From Dyella caseinilytica (lineage in GTDB: Bacteria > Pseudomonadota > Gammaproteobacteria > Xanthomonadales > Rhodanobacteraceae): a stretch of 64,000 nucleotides of DNA. Shown one piece after another: positions 24,708-32,548 of this stretch. Position 1 is the first letter of the stretch. Each line of letters opens with the position of its first letter. Both the position numbers and the translations under genes were made by a program. Below the pieces are notes generated by a model. It saw only the letters and a program-made list of their open reading frames with translations, was not told the DNA's origin and searched no databases. The stretch lies in assembly GCF_016865235.1 (NCBI RefSeq), contig NZ_CP064030.1:4278001-4342000 (forward strand), written 5' to 3'.

Positions 24708-25313
24708 CAAAAATCAAGTGAAGCCCGTCGTGTTCCGCAGCGCCAGCGCGGCCACGAGCGCGTCGCCGCCCTGGTGGAGGCGGCGTCCGAGTGCTTTGTC
24801 GAGAAGGGCTACGAGGCGACCACCATGACCGAAGTGGCGGCGCGGGCGGGTGCGTCTATCGGTTCGCTGTATCAGTTCTTCCCGACCAAGGAAGTGCTGG
24901 CGCAAGCACTGGTCGAGCAATACTCACAGGCGGTGTATGCCGAACTGGGAAAGCTCGCCGAGCAATCCGCAAAGTGGAGCACGGAAGAACTGGCGCAACG
25001 GCTTTGCGCTTTCCTGGTCACGTTCCGCAAGCGTCACCCGGCATTCGTGATCTTGACGGAATCGGCACACGCGCCATCGGTGGATGGCTTGACCATCCGG
25101 CGGCGCGTGCGCGCGGAACTGCAAGCGCTGCTGGCACGCCGCGCACCGCATCGCTCAAACGACGAGATGCATGCGGCAGCGGTCGTCGTTCAACAAATAA
25201 TGAAAGCAGCGATTGCCATTCACACCGAACCCGGCATGCCCGGACGTCAGGCTGCAGTGACGCAACTGCAACACGCCATGCAGCTTTATCTGCATGACGT
25301 GTTCGGCGGGTAG
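24699..25313 (+). CDS. TetR/AcrR family transcriptional regulator
   Basis: A regulator of 204 residues. The start at 24699 is favoured over the ATG at 24693 since GGGAG at 24685 is 9 bases from the former and only 3 from the latter. The helix-turn-helix (TMTEVAARAGASIGSLYQFF) is near residues 43-62, followed by a helical ligand domain with the C-terminal part of the TetR_C class. Its likely operators lie in the gap to the divergent isochorismatase-fold gene. Confidence 0.9.
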   Translation: MSSQKSSEARRVPQRQRGHERVAALVEAASECFVEKGYEATTMTEVAARAGASIGSLYQFFPTKEVLAQALVEQYSQAVYAELGKLAEQSAKWSTEELAQRLCAFLVTFRKRHPAFVILTESAHAPSVDGLTIRRRVRAELQALLARRAPHRSNDEMHAAAVVVQQIMKAAIAIHTEPGMPGRQAAVTQLQHAMQLYLHDVFGG

Positions 25314-25320
25314 CTAAAAA

Positions 25321-25767
25321 TCAGCCACCCTTGGTCGGATAGGTCTGGAACCCGCCACCCTGCTGCGCCGGCGGCTGAGGTGGCTGGGATGACGGCGGCT
25401 GCGCTTGCGGGCTGCCCTGGATCGGCGGCGGCGGTGGCGGCCCCGGCATGTGATTACCGCAGTAATAAGCCTCCCACGGCTGCGAGCCGTCGACCGGATC
25501 GGCCAGCGGCTTGATGGTGTCCGCATGCATGCTGGCGGCGCTGTTGCGTGCCTGCACCTGCAGCTCATCGCGCACCTTGATGTCGTTACGGTCGAACGGC
25601 CCCACGTGATCCATCACCGAAACAGTGATCTTGCCCAGATCGCGGCACCCGGAAACATCGCCCGACCATACCGTGCGTACGTTGTTCGATCCCGGATCAG
25701 GATTGATGCCCCAGGTACAGCCGCCGAGCAGCACCGCGGGTACGAGCAACAGCAGGGTCTTGCGCAT
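25321..25767 (-). CDS. DUF4156-like lipoprotein with Pro/Gln-rich tail
   Basis: A protein of 148 residues. The signal MRKTLLLLVPAVLLGGC ends in a lipobox (LGGC), so Cys17 is the acylation site. The central part (about residues 30-105) resembles small envelope lipoproteins with a conserved Cys pair, and the last 40 residues are rich in Pro, Gln and Gly. The start at 25767 has a GGAG SD. A hairpin with a 9-bp stem (25808-25829) lies in its 5' region. Function unknown. Confidence 0.8.
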   Translation of the reverse strand: MRKTLLLLVPAVLLGGCTWGINPDPGSNNVRTVWSGDVSGCRDLGKITVSVMDHVGPFDRNDIKVRDELQVQARNSAASMHADTIKPLADPVDGSQPWEAYYCGNHMPGPPPPPPIQGSPQAQPPSSQPPQPPAQQGGGFQTYPTKGG

Positions 25768-25900
25768 GAGTAGCTCCATGTTGACGTGTAGTGCGGAAGA
25801 TATTCAGGGCAACACGCAGACGTGTTGCCGCAACCGCATTGCATCCTAACGCGTCATCGCCGTCTGTCACCGAACGCCGGCTTAGCGTGCCTGCGCCCGC

Positions 25901-25948
25901 TGTCCGTCCGGACACTGTCCGCTGCGCAGTGTCCGGTGTCCGCGGACA
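25901..25948 (+). promoter_or_regulatory. Cluster of TGTCCG/CGGACA enhancer-type sites
   Basis: TGTCCGTCCGGACA (25901-25914) and TGTCCGCGGACA (25937-25948) are inverted-repeat sites, with two more TGTCCG half sites between them (25916 and 25930). Their place 70-115 bp upstream of a sigma-54 promoter is right for a bacterial enhancer-binding protein. Confidence 0.7.
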
Positions 25949-26015
25949 TCGCAGCAATCCTCAAGACGCTTAAATAAAACATTATTTATCAATATGTTAT
26001 ACAGAATATCCGGGC

Positions 26016-26031
26016 TGGCACGGGGATTGCT
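26016..26031 (+). promoter_or_regulatory. Sigma-54 (RpoN) promoter
   Basis: TGGCACGGGGATTGCT matches the consensus TGGCACG-N4-TTGCW at every defined base, with GG at -24 and GC at -12. The predicted start is near 26042, about 40 bases before the first small gene. Confidence 0.88.
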
Positions 26032-26080
26032 CTGTAACAGGCAAGGACCATCCCGGTCCCTCTACTGGAGAGTCAAGGAT

Positions 26081-26302
26081 ATGAAACTCACCGAAACGAA
26101 ATTCGAAGCCTTCGTTCTGCAAGGACTGTTCGCCGCGTGCCTGATGGTCAGCGGACTGATCCTCGCCGCCATGTTCACGACCAAGACGATGCCGGTGCAA
26201 TTGGCTTTGGCTGGTCCGGTTCACGCCTTGTTCGCCACCGCCCCCTCCACCTGCGCCTTGGCGGACATCAGCAACATCGTCTGCATTCGCGCTGAAGGTT
26301 GA
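26081..26302 (+). CDS. Small membrane protein 1 of a sigma-54-driven pair
   Basis: A protein of 73 residues with a single hydrophobic segment (about residues 11-34) and a soluble C-terminal tail with two Cys. An SD (GGAGAG, AAGGA) precedes the ATG. Residues 8-42 align with residues 3-37 of the next small protein: both read FE, then LxGLFxAC, then GLxLA, then PxQLA. It is not recognised as a member of a named family. Control by the sigma-54 promoter and TGTCCG sites suggests induction by an envelope or stress signal, which is inference. Confidence 0.75.
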   Translation: MKLTETKFEAFVLQGLFAACLMVSGLILAAMFTTKTMPVQLALAGPVHALFATAPSTCALADISNIVCIRAEG

Positions 26303-26349
26303 TCAGCGCCACTCGCCAACTATTCGCTAACTATTAAAGGAGATACGAC

Positions 26350-26496
26350 ATGAACTTCGAAACGATGATGCTGCGCGGCCTGTTTGGAGCATGCGTGCTG
26401 GTTTGCGGACTGGCTTTGGCCTCGATCGTGAGCGCCAAGCCTGTTCCGACCCAGCTGGCCACCACCACCGTTGCTACGGCGACCACGGCAGGCTGA
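26350..26496 (+). CDS. Small membrane protein 2 of a sigma-54-driven pair
   Basis: A protein of 48 residues with a perfect SD (AAAGGAG, 7-8 bases before the ATG). One hydrophobic segment spans about residues 7-29, followed by a Thr/Ala-rich tail. It is paralogous to the protein encoded 47 bp upstream (shared GLF-AC-x-x-V-x-GL-x-LA core and PxQLA end), so the pair arose by tandem duplication. Too short for ordinary gene calling, but the SD, spacing and similarity to its neighbour support it. Confidence 0.72.
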   Translation: MNFETMMLRGLFGACVLVCGLALASIVSAKPVPTQLATTTVATATTAG

Positions 26497-26536
26497 TCAC
26501 GAGACGTGATCGGCCTCGCCATCCGATAATGGCGGC

Positions 26537-27007
26537 ATGCTACATGTCATCCTATTCCGCCCCGAAATCCCGCCCAATACCGGCAACGTGATCCGCCTGT
26601 GCGCCAATACCGGCGCCAGCCTGCATCTGATCCGCCCGCTGGGCTTTGAACTCGACGATACACGCCTGCGCCGCGCCGGCCTCGATTACCACGAATATGC
26701 GCGCGTCAGCGTCCATGACGACCTCGATACCTGCCTGGCCACGCTGAAACATCCGCGCGTGTTCGCCCTTTCCACCCGCGGGCGCACCATGCACGTGGAC
26801 GCACGCTTTGCCGAAGGCGATGCGCTGCTATTCGGCTGCGAAACAGCCGGACTACCTGACGCGGTACTGTCGGCGTTGCCACCCGAACAGCGGCTGCGCT
26901 TGCCGATGTGCCCGGATAGCCGCAGCCTGAATCTGTCTAACAGCGTGGCGGTGGCGGTCTACGAAGCGTGGCGGCAACTTGGCTTTCCGGGCGCCAAAGC
27001 GCCCTGA
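26537..27007 (+). CDS. trmL: tRNA (cytidine/uridine-34 2'-O) methyltransferase TrmL
   Basis: A SPOUT methyltransferase of 156 residues, the usual length for TrmL. It opens with HVILFRPEIPPNTGNVIRLC and closes with the SAM-knot motifs FGCETAGLP and PMCPDSRSLNLSNSVAV. It methylates the wobble ribose of tRNA-Leu isoacceptors. It follows the small membrane genes by 40 bp, possibly with its own promoter. Confidence 0.95.
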   Translation: MLHVILFRPEIPPNTGNVIRLCANTGASLHLIRPLGFELDDTRLRRAGLDYHEYARVSVHDDLDTCLATLKHPRVFALSTRGRTMHVDARFAEGDALLFGCETAGLPDAVLSALPPEQRLRLPMCPDSRSLNLSNSVAVAVYEAWRQLGFPGAKAP

Positions 27008-27056
27008 TCAGCAATCATCACGGCCAGCACGGCGCGCAGGCGGCTACAATTCCGGC

Positions 27057-27704
27057 ATGACTGCTGCCTCTCCCCAAAACCTGCTCCCGCAGCCGCTGCG
27101 CAAGCTCGCGGGCCGCGCGCTGGAAACTGCGCTCAATCACGCGCTGTCGCTCGATCCCGATACGAAAGCCAAGCTGGCCACACTCGACGGCCGCAGCGTG
27201 CAGTTGCAGCTGCGCGGTGTCGAACTGGCGCTGGCCATCACCGTGGAACAAGGCCGTTTGAAAGTCGGCCCTGCCCCGGAGTCGAGCGACCTGCGTGTCG
27301 CCGCCACACCAGGCAGCCTGCTGTCGATGCTGTTTCGCCGCGGCGACGACGGCATGGCGCCAGGCAAGGTGGAGATCGCAGGCGACGCGGAACTGGCACG
27401 CCGGCTGGAAAAACTCGCCAGCGGCTTTGCCCCCGATTTCGAGGAAGCCTTCGCGCGCACGTTCGGCGACGTGATCGGCGTACCGATGGCCAAGGCGGTG
27501 CGCGAAGGTCTGGTGCATGCGCGTGAAACCGCATCCCATCTGAGTCAGGATGGCGCCGACTGGCTGCGCGACGAAGCACAGATGGCGCTGGCGCCCGGCG
27601 AAGTCGAGAGCTTTCTCGATGATGTCGACGCGCTTCGCGAACGCACCGAACGACTGGAAGCGCGGCTCGCGCGCCTGGAGCGTCGACGGGGATCGAATCC
27701 GTGA
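27057..27704 (+). CDS. ubiJ: Ubiquinone biosynthesis accessory factor UbiJ
   Basis: A protein of 215 residues with an SCP2 lipid-binding domain (about residues 15-115, with the segment PGSLLSMLFRRGDDG) and a C-terminal coiled coil rich in Arg/Glu/Leu (about residues 175-210). UbiJ binds polyprenyl quinone precursors in the soluble Ubi complex. It directly precedes and overlaps ubiB, the usual gammaproteobacterial order. The longer in-frame start at 26979 lies within trmL and is rejected. Confidence 0.92.
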   Translation: MTAASPQNLLPQPLRKLAGRALETALNHALSLDPDTKAKLATLDGRSVQLQLRGVELALAITVEQGRLKVGPAPESSDLRVAATPGSLLSMLFRRGDDGMAPGKVEIAGDAELARRLEKLASGFAPDFEEAFARTFGDVIGVPMAKAVREGLVHARETASHLSQDGADWLRDEAQMALAPGEVESFLDDVDALRERTERLEARLARLERRRGSNP

Positions 27705-29347
27705 CGCCGCTGAAGGTAGTCCCAGGTCTATTGCGCGTCACCTTGGTGCTATTGCGCTATCGGCTGGATGAGCTGATCGATGCCACGCACCTGTTCCGTC
27801 CGCTGAAACTGGTGCGCCCGTTTCTCGGTAAGCCGATGGTCGATGTGCGCCCACTCTCGCGCGGCGCACGCATTCGGCTTGCGCTGAACGAGCTGGGTCC
27901 GATCTTCGTCAAGGCCGGGCAGGTGCTCTCCACCCGCCGCGACCTGGTTCCCGCCGATATCGCCGACGAACTGTCCATGCTGCAGGATCAGGTGCCGCCG
28001 TTCCCGGGGGAGGAAGCGCGCGCCATTGTCGAGCGTGAATTCAGGCAGCCGATCAACGAGCTGTATGCGAGCTTCGATCCGGTGCCGTTGGCTTCCGCAT
28101 CGATTTCGCAAGTGCATGGGGCAACGCTGGAAGACGGGCGCGAGGTCGTGGTGAAAGTGCTGCGTCCCCGCATCGAGCAGCGCATTGCGCGCGATGTGCG
28201 CCTGATCCGGTCGTTGGGGGAACTGGCCCAACGCTGGCATCCGAATGCGGACAAGATCCGACCGCTCGACGTCGTCAGCGAAGTCGAGAAGATGCTCGAG
28301 AACGAGCTGGATCTGCAGCGCGAAGGCGCGAGCGCCAGTCTGTTGCGCCGCAACTTTGCCAGCGGCGTCGACATGTACGTGCCGGAAGTCTATTGGGAAC
28401 TCACCACGGCGCGCGTGCTGACACTGGAACGCGTATCAGGTGTGAGCTGCGATGACATCGCCGCGATCGACGCGGCTGGCATCGATCGCAAGCAGCTCGC
28501 CGCCAAGGGCGTGCGGTTGTTCTACGAGCAGGTGTTTCGCGACAACTTCTTCCATGCGGATGCGCACCCGGGAAATATCTGGGTGGATCCGACGCGCGCG
28601 AAGGAACCACGTTTCATTGCACTGGATTTCGGCATCATGGGCTCGCTGCCGGAAGCCGATCAGTATTGGCTGGCGCAGAATTTCATCGCGTTGTTCGAAC
28701 GCGATTACGCGCGCATCGCCAAGCTGCATATCGATGCAGGCTGGATGCCGGCCAGTATTCGCATGGATGAACTGGAAGCGGCTGTACGCACGGTTTGCGA
28801 ACCGTACTTCACACGCCCGCTGTCGCAGATCTCGTTGGCAGAACTGGTCGTGAAATTGTTCCAGACCGCACGCCGCTTCGAACTGACCTTGCAGCCGCAG
28901 CTGATTCTGCTGCAGAAAACGCTGCTGAACATCGAAGGCGTCGGGCGCATGCTCGATCCGGATATCGACATCTGGGCGGTGGCGCATCCGGTGCTCAAGC
29001 GCATTCTGCGCGAACGTTACAGCCCCATGCGCACCTTTCGCGAAATTCGCAAGCGCGTGCCGGAATGGTTTCACAATGCGCCGCAACTGCCGGAACTGGT
29101 GCGCAACGCGATGCGCCAGATCGCCATCGGCGAGCAGCGTTTTGTCCACGATATCGAAACGCTGAGCCATCAGCGCGATCTGGTACGGCGTGTATTGCGC
29201 ATGATTGGAAGCGGACTGTTAGGCGGAACGCTGATTATCAGCGCGACCTTGTTGTGGACGCTTTCGCCGCATCACGGTGCAGTGCTACCGCTGTGTCTGG
29301 CCGGAGGTGGTTTGCTGGCGTTTGTTTACGGCTGGATGCGTCACTGA
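27701..29347 (+). CDS. ubiB: Ubiquinone biosynthesis regulatory protein kinase UbiB
   Basis: An atypical kinase of 548 residues. Motifs: KAGQVLSTR (the KxGQ signature, near residue 67), the Ala-rich loop variant PLASASISQVHGA, and the catalytic FFHADAHPGN with later DFGIMG. Two C-terminal hydrophobic helices anchor it in the inner membrane. It starts with GTG overlapping the ubiJ stop (GTGA). It supports coenzyme Q synthesis through ATPase activity. Confidence 0.95.
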   Translation: MTPLKVVPGLLRVTLVLLRYRLDELIDATHLFRPLKLVRPFLGKPMVDVRPLSRGARIRLALNELGPIFVKAGQVLSTRRDLVPADIADELSMLQDQVPPFPGEEARAIVEREFRQPINELYASFDPVPLASASISQVHGATLEDGREVVVKVLRPRIEQRIARDVRLIRSLGELAQRWHPNADKIRPLDVVSEVEKMLENELDLQREGASASLLRRNFASGVDMYVPEVYWELTTARVLTLERVSGVSCDDIAAIDAAGIDRKQLAAKGVRLFYEQVFRDNFFHADAHPGNIWVDPTRAKEPRFIALDFGIMGSLPEADQYWLAQNFIALFERDYARIAKLHIDAGWMPASIRMDELEAAVRTVCEPYFTRPLSQISLAELVVKLFQTARRFELTLQPQLILLQKTLLNIEGVGRMLDPDIDIWAVAHPVLKRILRERYSPMRTFREIRKRVPEWFHNAPQLPELVRNAMRQIAIGEQRFVHDIETLSHQRDLVRRVLRMIGSGLLGGTLIISATLLWTLSPHHGAVLPLCLAGGGLLAFVYGWMRH

Positions 29348-29408
29348 CTTATGTATTGAAACGTCGTTCGTCTACGTATCGACGCTGTCTTCCCGTCTTT
29401 AGCCTCGT

Positions 29409-29436
29409 CGTCATTCCAGCGAAGGCCGGAATGACG
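29409..29436. repeat. Dispersed palindromic repeat, copy B
   Basis: CGTCATTCC and GGAATGACG arms (9 bp) around a GCGAAGGC-like loop, one substitution from the unit seen at 23951 and 36706. It sits between ubiB and truC. Confidence 0.75.
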
Positions 29437-29490
29437 CTGAGGCAATCAAAAACTTCGCCTGTGCATACGCCACCTAGGCTCATTTTCCCG

Positions 29491-30219
29491 ATGCTCGACA
29501 TTCTCTACCAAGACGACGCCCTGATCGCGGTCAACAAGCCCGCTGGCATGGCCGTGCATCGTTCGAAAATGGTCGGCAATGCGGACACGTTCCTGATCGA
29601 TGTCCTGCGCGAGCAGGTCGGTGGCACCGTCTACCTTGCGCACCGTCTCGATCGCGCCACCAGCGGCGTATTGCTGATTGCCCGCTCCTCCGAAGTGGCG
29701 GCAGCACTTGGCGAGCAGTTCATGAGTCGCGACGTGCACAAGCAATACCTCGCAATCGTGCGCGGCTGGCCGGAGCCTCTGGAAGGCGTCATCGATTACG
29801 CACTGCCGGGCGCACGCGAAACCGGGCCGCGACGCGATGCACGCACCGACTACCGGCGGCTTGCGACGGTGGAGGTACCCATAGCGCTGGGCCGTTATCC
29901 GCAGCAGCGCTATGCACTGGTGATGGCCGAACCCGAAACCGGTCGGTTTCGCCAGATCCGCAAGCACATGGCACATATCCATCACCCGGTGATCGGTGAC
30001 TGCCAGCATGGACGCAGTGACCACAATCGGCTTTATAAGCAATATTTCAGTTGCCATCGCATGCTGCTGCATGCCTGGCGGCTGCACCTGCGACATCCTG
30101 TGCACAACAGCCCGATGACGCTGGAAGCGCCGCTGGACGACGCTTTTCAGGGTGTCCTGGCCCGATTCGAGTGGACCCTGTCCGAGGAAAAAACGATAGG
30201 TCTGGCGCCAACCAGCTAA
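29491..30219 (+). CDS. truC: tRNA pseudouridine(65) synthase TruC
   Basis: An RluA-family enzyme of 242 residues with the catalytic motif AHRLDRATSGVLL (Asp near residue 54) and the late KHMAHIHHPVIGD segment typical of TruC. The much longer in-frame extension back to 28795 lies antisense-free within ubiB and is rejected, since the protein domain begins at MLDILYQDD. Confidence 0.92.
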   Translation: MLDILYQDDALIAVNKPAGMAVHRSKMVGNADTFLIDVLREQVGGTVYLAHRLDRATSGVLLIARSSEVAAALGEQFMSRDVHKQYLAIVRGWPEPLEGVIDYALPGARETGPRRDARTDYRRLATVEVPIALGRYPQQRYALVMAEPETGRFRQIRKHMAHIHHPVIGDCQHGRSDHNRLYKQYFSCHRMLLHAWRLHLRHPVHNSPMTLEAPLDDAFQGVLARFEWTLSEEKTIGLAPTS

Positions 30220-30229
30220 ACTGCGCGCC

Positions 30230-30652
30230 ATGTTATCCGTGAGCCGATCCATCGTCCTGCCGGAATCGGAGCTGGTCGAGCGCTTTTTACGCGCCGACGG
30301 CCCTGGTGGCCAGCACGTAAACCGTACCGAGAGCGCGGTCGAACTGCGCTTCGACGTGATGCATTCGCCTTCGCTGCCCGACGATGTGCGCACCCGCCTG
30401 CTGGCCCGTAGCGACCGCCGCCTGACCGACGATGGCGTCTTGGTGATCCAGGCCCGCCGCTTCCGCGACCAGAGTCGCAATCGCGAGGATGCGCGCGAGC
30501 GGCTGGTGGAAATTCTGCGCGGCGCGCTGGTCGCGCCCAAGAAACGCATTGCCACCAAACCCACCCGCGCGTCGAAAATGCGTCGTCTGGACGGCAAGCA
30601 ACAACGCTCCAAAATCAAGCAAAACCGTTCGCGATCCTGGAGCCACGAGTGA
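30230..30652 (+). CDS. arfB: Peptidyl-tRNA hydrolase / ribosome rescue factor ArfB
   Basis: A protein of 140 residues with the release-factor GGQ motif in GPGGQHVNRTES (near residues 24-35) and a basic C-terminal tail (KQNRSRSW end) that enters the mRNA channel of stalled ribosomes. It releases peptides from non-stop complexes. It follows truC by 10 bp and overlaps the next gene. Confidence 0.94.
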   Translation: MLSVSRSIVLPESELVERFLRADGPGGQHVNRTESAVELRFDVMHSPSLPDDVRTRLLARSDRRLTDDGVLVIQARRFRDQSRNREDARERLVEILRGALVAPKKRIATKPTRASKMRRLDGKQQRSKIKQNRSRSWSHE

Positions 30653-31242
30653 GCGAGCCCATCCTGCCGGCCGTCCCCGCGCAAGCCCCGCCACTCAATA
30701 GCCGCTTCTGGCCGTGGTTGATGCGCAGCCTGCTGCGGCTCTCCGGCTGGCGCCTGCTGGGTCAATTGCCGGATGTGCCCAAGCTGATCCTTATCGGCGC
30801 GCCGCACTCGTCGTACTGGGATGGCGTGTGGGGTTTGATAATGAAGATCGGGCTGGGCATCAACATCAACATCATGATCAAGCGCGAAGTGCTGGATGGA
30901 CCGCTGGGCATCATTCTGCGTCCCATCGGCATGATTCCGATCAACCGCAGCGCCGCACTGAACGTCGTCGGCCAGATGGTGAAGCGCTTCGAGGAACACG
31001 AGCGCATGTGGCTAGGCATTACGCCCGAAGGCACGCGCAAGCACGTCAAGCATTGGAAGTCGGGCTTTTTGCGCATCGCTCACGAGGCGAACGTGCCGAT
31101 CCAGACCCTGTTTATCGATTATCCGAGCAAGACCTTTACGCTCGGCCCCGTGGTACACGCGAGCGACGATCCTGATGCGGATATGAGCACGATTCGCGCG
31201 CTGTTTCGGCCTTACCGCGGCAGGCATCGCAATACGGAATAA
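30649..31242 (+). CDS. PlsC-like lysophospholipid acyltransferase family protein
   Basis: A protein of 197 residues with the acyltransferase motifs HSSYWD (HX4D form) and PEGTRK. It probably transfers an acyl group to a glycerophosphate or related lipid at the inner membrane. The GTG start overlaps the arfB stop as GTGA. Acceptor specificity is not visible in the sequence. Confidence 0.85.
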   Translation: MSEPILPAVPAQAPPLNSRFWPWLMRSLLRLSGWRLLGQLPDVPKLILIGAPHSSYWDGVWGLIMKIGLGININIMIKREVLDGPLGIILRPIGMIPINRSAALNVVGQMVKRFEEHERMWLGITPEGTRKHVKHWKSGFLRIAHEANVPIQTLFIDYPSKTFTLGPVVHASDDPDADMSTIRALFRPYRGRHRNTE

Positions 31243-31265
31243 CCATCTGGAAGCAGGGAAAATTG

Positions 31266-31901
31266 ATGGATTCGTTCGGCATACAGCATTACGAAGCGTT
31301 CCTGCTTGCGAGCATCGCGCTCAATCTGACGCCTGGGCTCGATACGTTCTACATCCTCACACGCAGTGGTCGTGAAGGGCATGCGGTCGGTTTAGCGGCG
31401 GCGCTCGGTATCAATGCCGGCTGCATCGTGCATACGCTGGCGGCGGTGCTGGGGATTTCAGCGATTCTGATGACATCGGCACTCGCCTTCAGCGTGCTGA
31501 AATATTTGGGCGCGGCGTATCTGGTGTGGATCGGTTTGCGCATGCTGTTATCGCGCGCCATCACGCGGCAGCCGACGCAAACACGCGGGAGCGGATTCAA
31601 TGCCGCATTCCGACAGGGCATGCTGACTAACGTGCTCAATCCCAAAGTCGCATTGTTCTTCCTGGCCTTTTTACCGCAGTTCGTGTCCATGCATGCCACG
31701 CACCCACAAATCGGGCTGATGCTGCTGGGTTTGAGCTTTATCGGCACCGGCCTGACGTGGTCGACCGTGCTGGCACTGGCCGGCGGTCGCATTCATCGCT
31801 TGCTGACGACCAAGCCCAAGCTTGGCCAATGGATGGATCGCCTGTGTGGCACGGTGTTACTGGCCTTTGGCGTCAAGCTCGCATTGCAGCAGCGAAGCTG
31901 A
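31266..31901 (+). CDS. LysE/RhtB family amino acid exporter
   Basis: A protein of 211 residues with six hydrophobic helices. The family signature NLTPGLDTFYILTRS (near residues 20-34) and the NVLNPKVALFFLAFLP motif are clear. It would export an amino acid or derivative. The ATG at 31266 has an AGGGAA SD; a TTG three bases earlier is less likely. Confidence 0.88.
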   Translation: MDSFGIQHYEAFLLASIALNLTPGLDTFYILTRSGREGHAVGLAAALGINAGCIVHTLAAVLGISAILMTSALAFSVLKYLGAAYLVWIGLRMLLSRAITRQPTQTRGSGFNAAFRQGMLTNVLNPKVALFFLAFLPQFVSMHATHPQIGLMLLGLSFIGTGLTWSTVLALAGGRIHRLLTTKPKLGQWMDRLCGTVLLAFGVKLALQQRS

Positions 31902-31993
31902 GGCCATTCCCTCACTGAACCAAAGCTGTTTCCCGCAAAAGCCGAATGGCGATCATGCGGACCATGTGTAGCGCCCGCCTGTGTCCGCGACGA

Positions 31994-32437
31994 TCATTGG
32001 CAACCGTCTTTTCGTTCGTTGTCGGACAGGCCAATGATGACCCAGCGATCCTGGAGCTTGCCGAGCGTAATCACGTCCGTGCCACAGTGATCCACGCGGC
32101 CATTGATCGTGAACGTGTAAGGCGCCCACACGACCGCTAGATCCTGATCAACATGCACCTGTGGTTGATGGATGTGTTCCGCGATGGGGCCACCATGATG
32201 CGCAGCGATCGCATCTGCCAGCTTTTCGATCGTCAGCCGGTGCAACGCATTCTGCTGCACGCTCGTGATTTCGATATTCGGGGCTACCACGGCCAGCAAC
32301 CCGCTTTTGTCCTGCCGACCAAGGGCATCGAAAAAGTGTTGAACCGGATCCATCACTTGCGCATTTTGATCGGCGGCCTCGCAGCGCCATGAACACCCCA
32401 GTGCGATAGCAGCGAAGACGAATACACGAAAATTCAT
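31994..32437 (-). CDS. Secreted NTF2-like (SnoaL/DUF4440) protein
   Basis: A protein of 147 residues with a signal peptide (MNFRVFVFAAIALGC...CEA) and a single NTF2-like cone fold typical of DUF4440 proteins (DPVQHFFDALGRQDKSGL at the start, VVWAPYTFTINGRVDHCG near the end). The start at 32437 is set by the signal peptide. Many such proteins have no known enzyme activity. Confidence 0.8.
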   Translation of the reverse strand: MNFRVFVFAAIALGCSWRCEAADQNAQVMDPVQHFFDALGRQDKSGLLAVVAPNIEITSVQQNALHRLTIEKLADAIAAHHGGPIAEHIHQPQVHVDQDLAVVWAPYTFTINGRVDHCGTDVITLGKLQDRWVIIGLSDNERKDGCQ

Positions 32438-32548
32438 GTCGGATGCCCTTTTATAGAGATAGCCCAGCACGTGCAAAGGAAGTGTAGCGTCTCGTGAATT
32501 CGTCAAGCTGCGGGCTTCACTCGTCATATTGCACCGCATCCCTTCCGA

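Larger units (their letters stand above)
25768..26080. other. Divergent control region with sigma-54 promoter and upstream sites
   Basis: About 310 non-coding bases. From left to right: a perfect GGCAACACG/CGTGTTGCC hairpin (25808-25829) in the lipoprotein leader, four TGTCCG half sites (25901-25948), an AT-rich stretch (25966-26000), a sigma-54 promoter (26016-26031) and a 40-base leader to the first small membrane protein. Confidence 0.8.

Noticed and set aside
26391..26591. Alternative plus-strand frame overlapping the second small membrane gene
   Set aside because: It lacks an SD, while the frame starting at 26350 has AAAGGAG and is similar to its neighbour.
28795..29490. Upstream in-frame extension of truC into ubiB
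   Set aside because: The pseudouridine synthase domain begins at 29491 and the extension overlaps ubiB in another frame.
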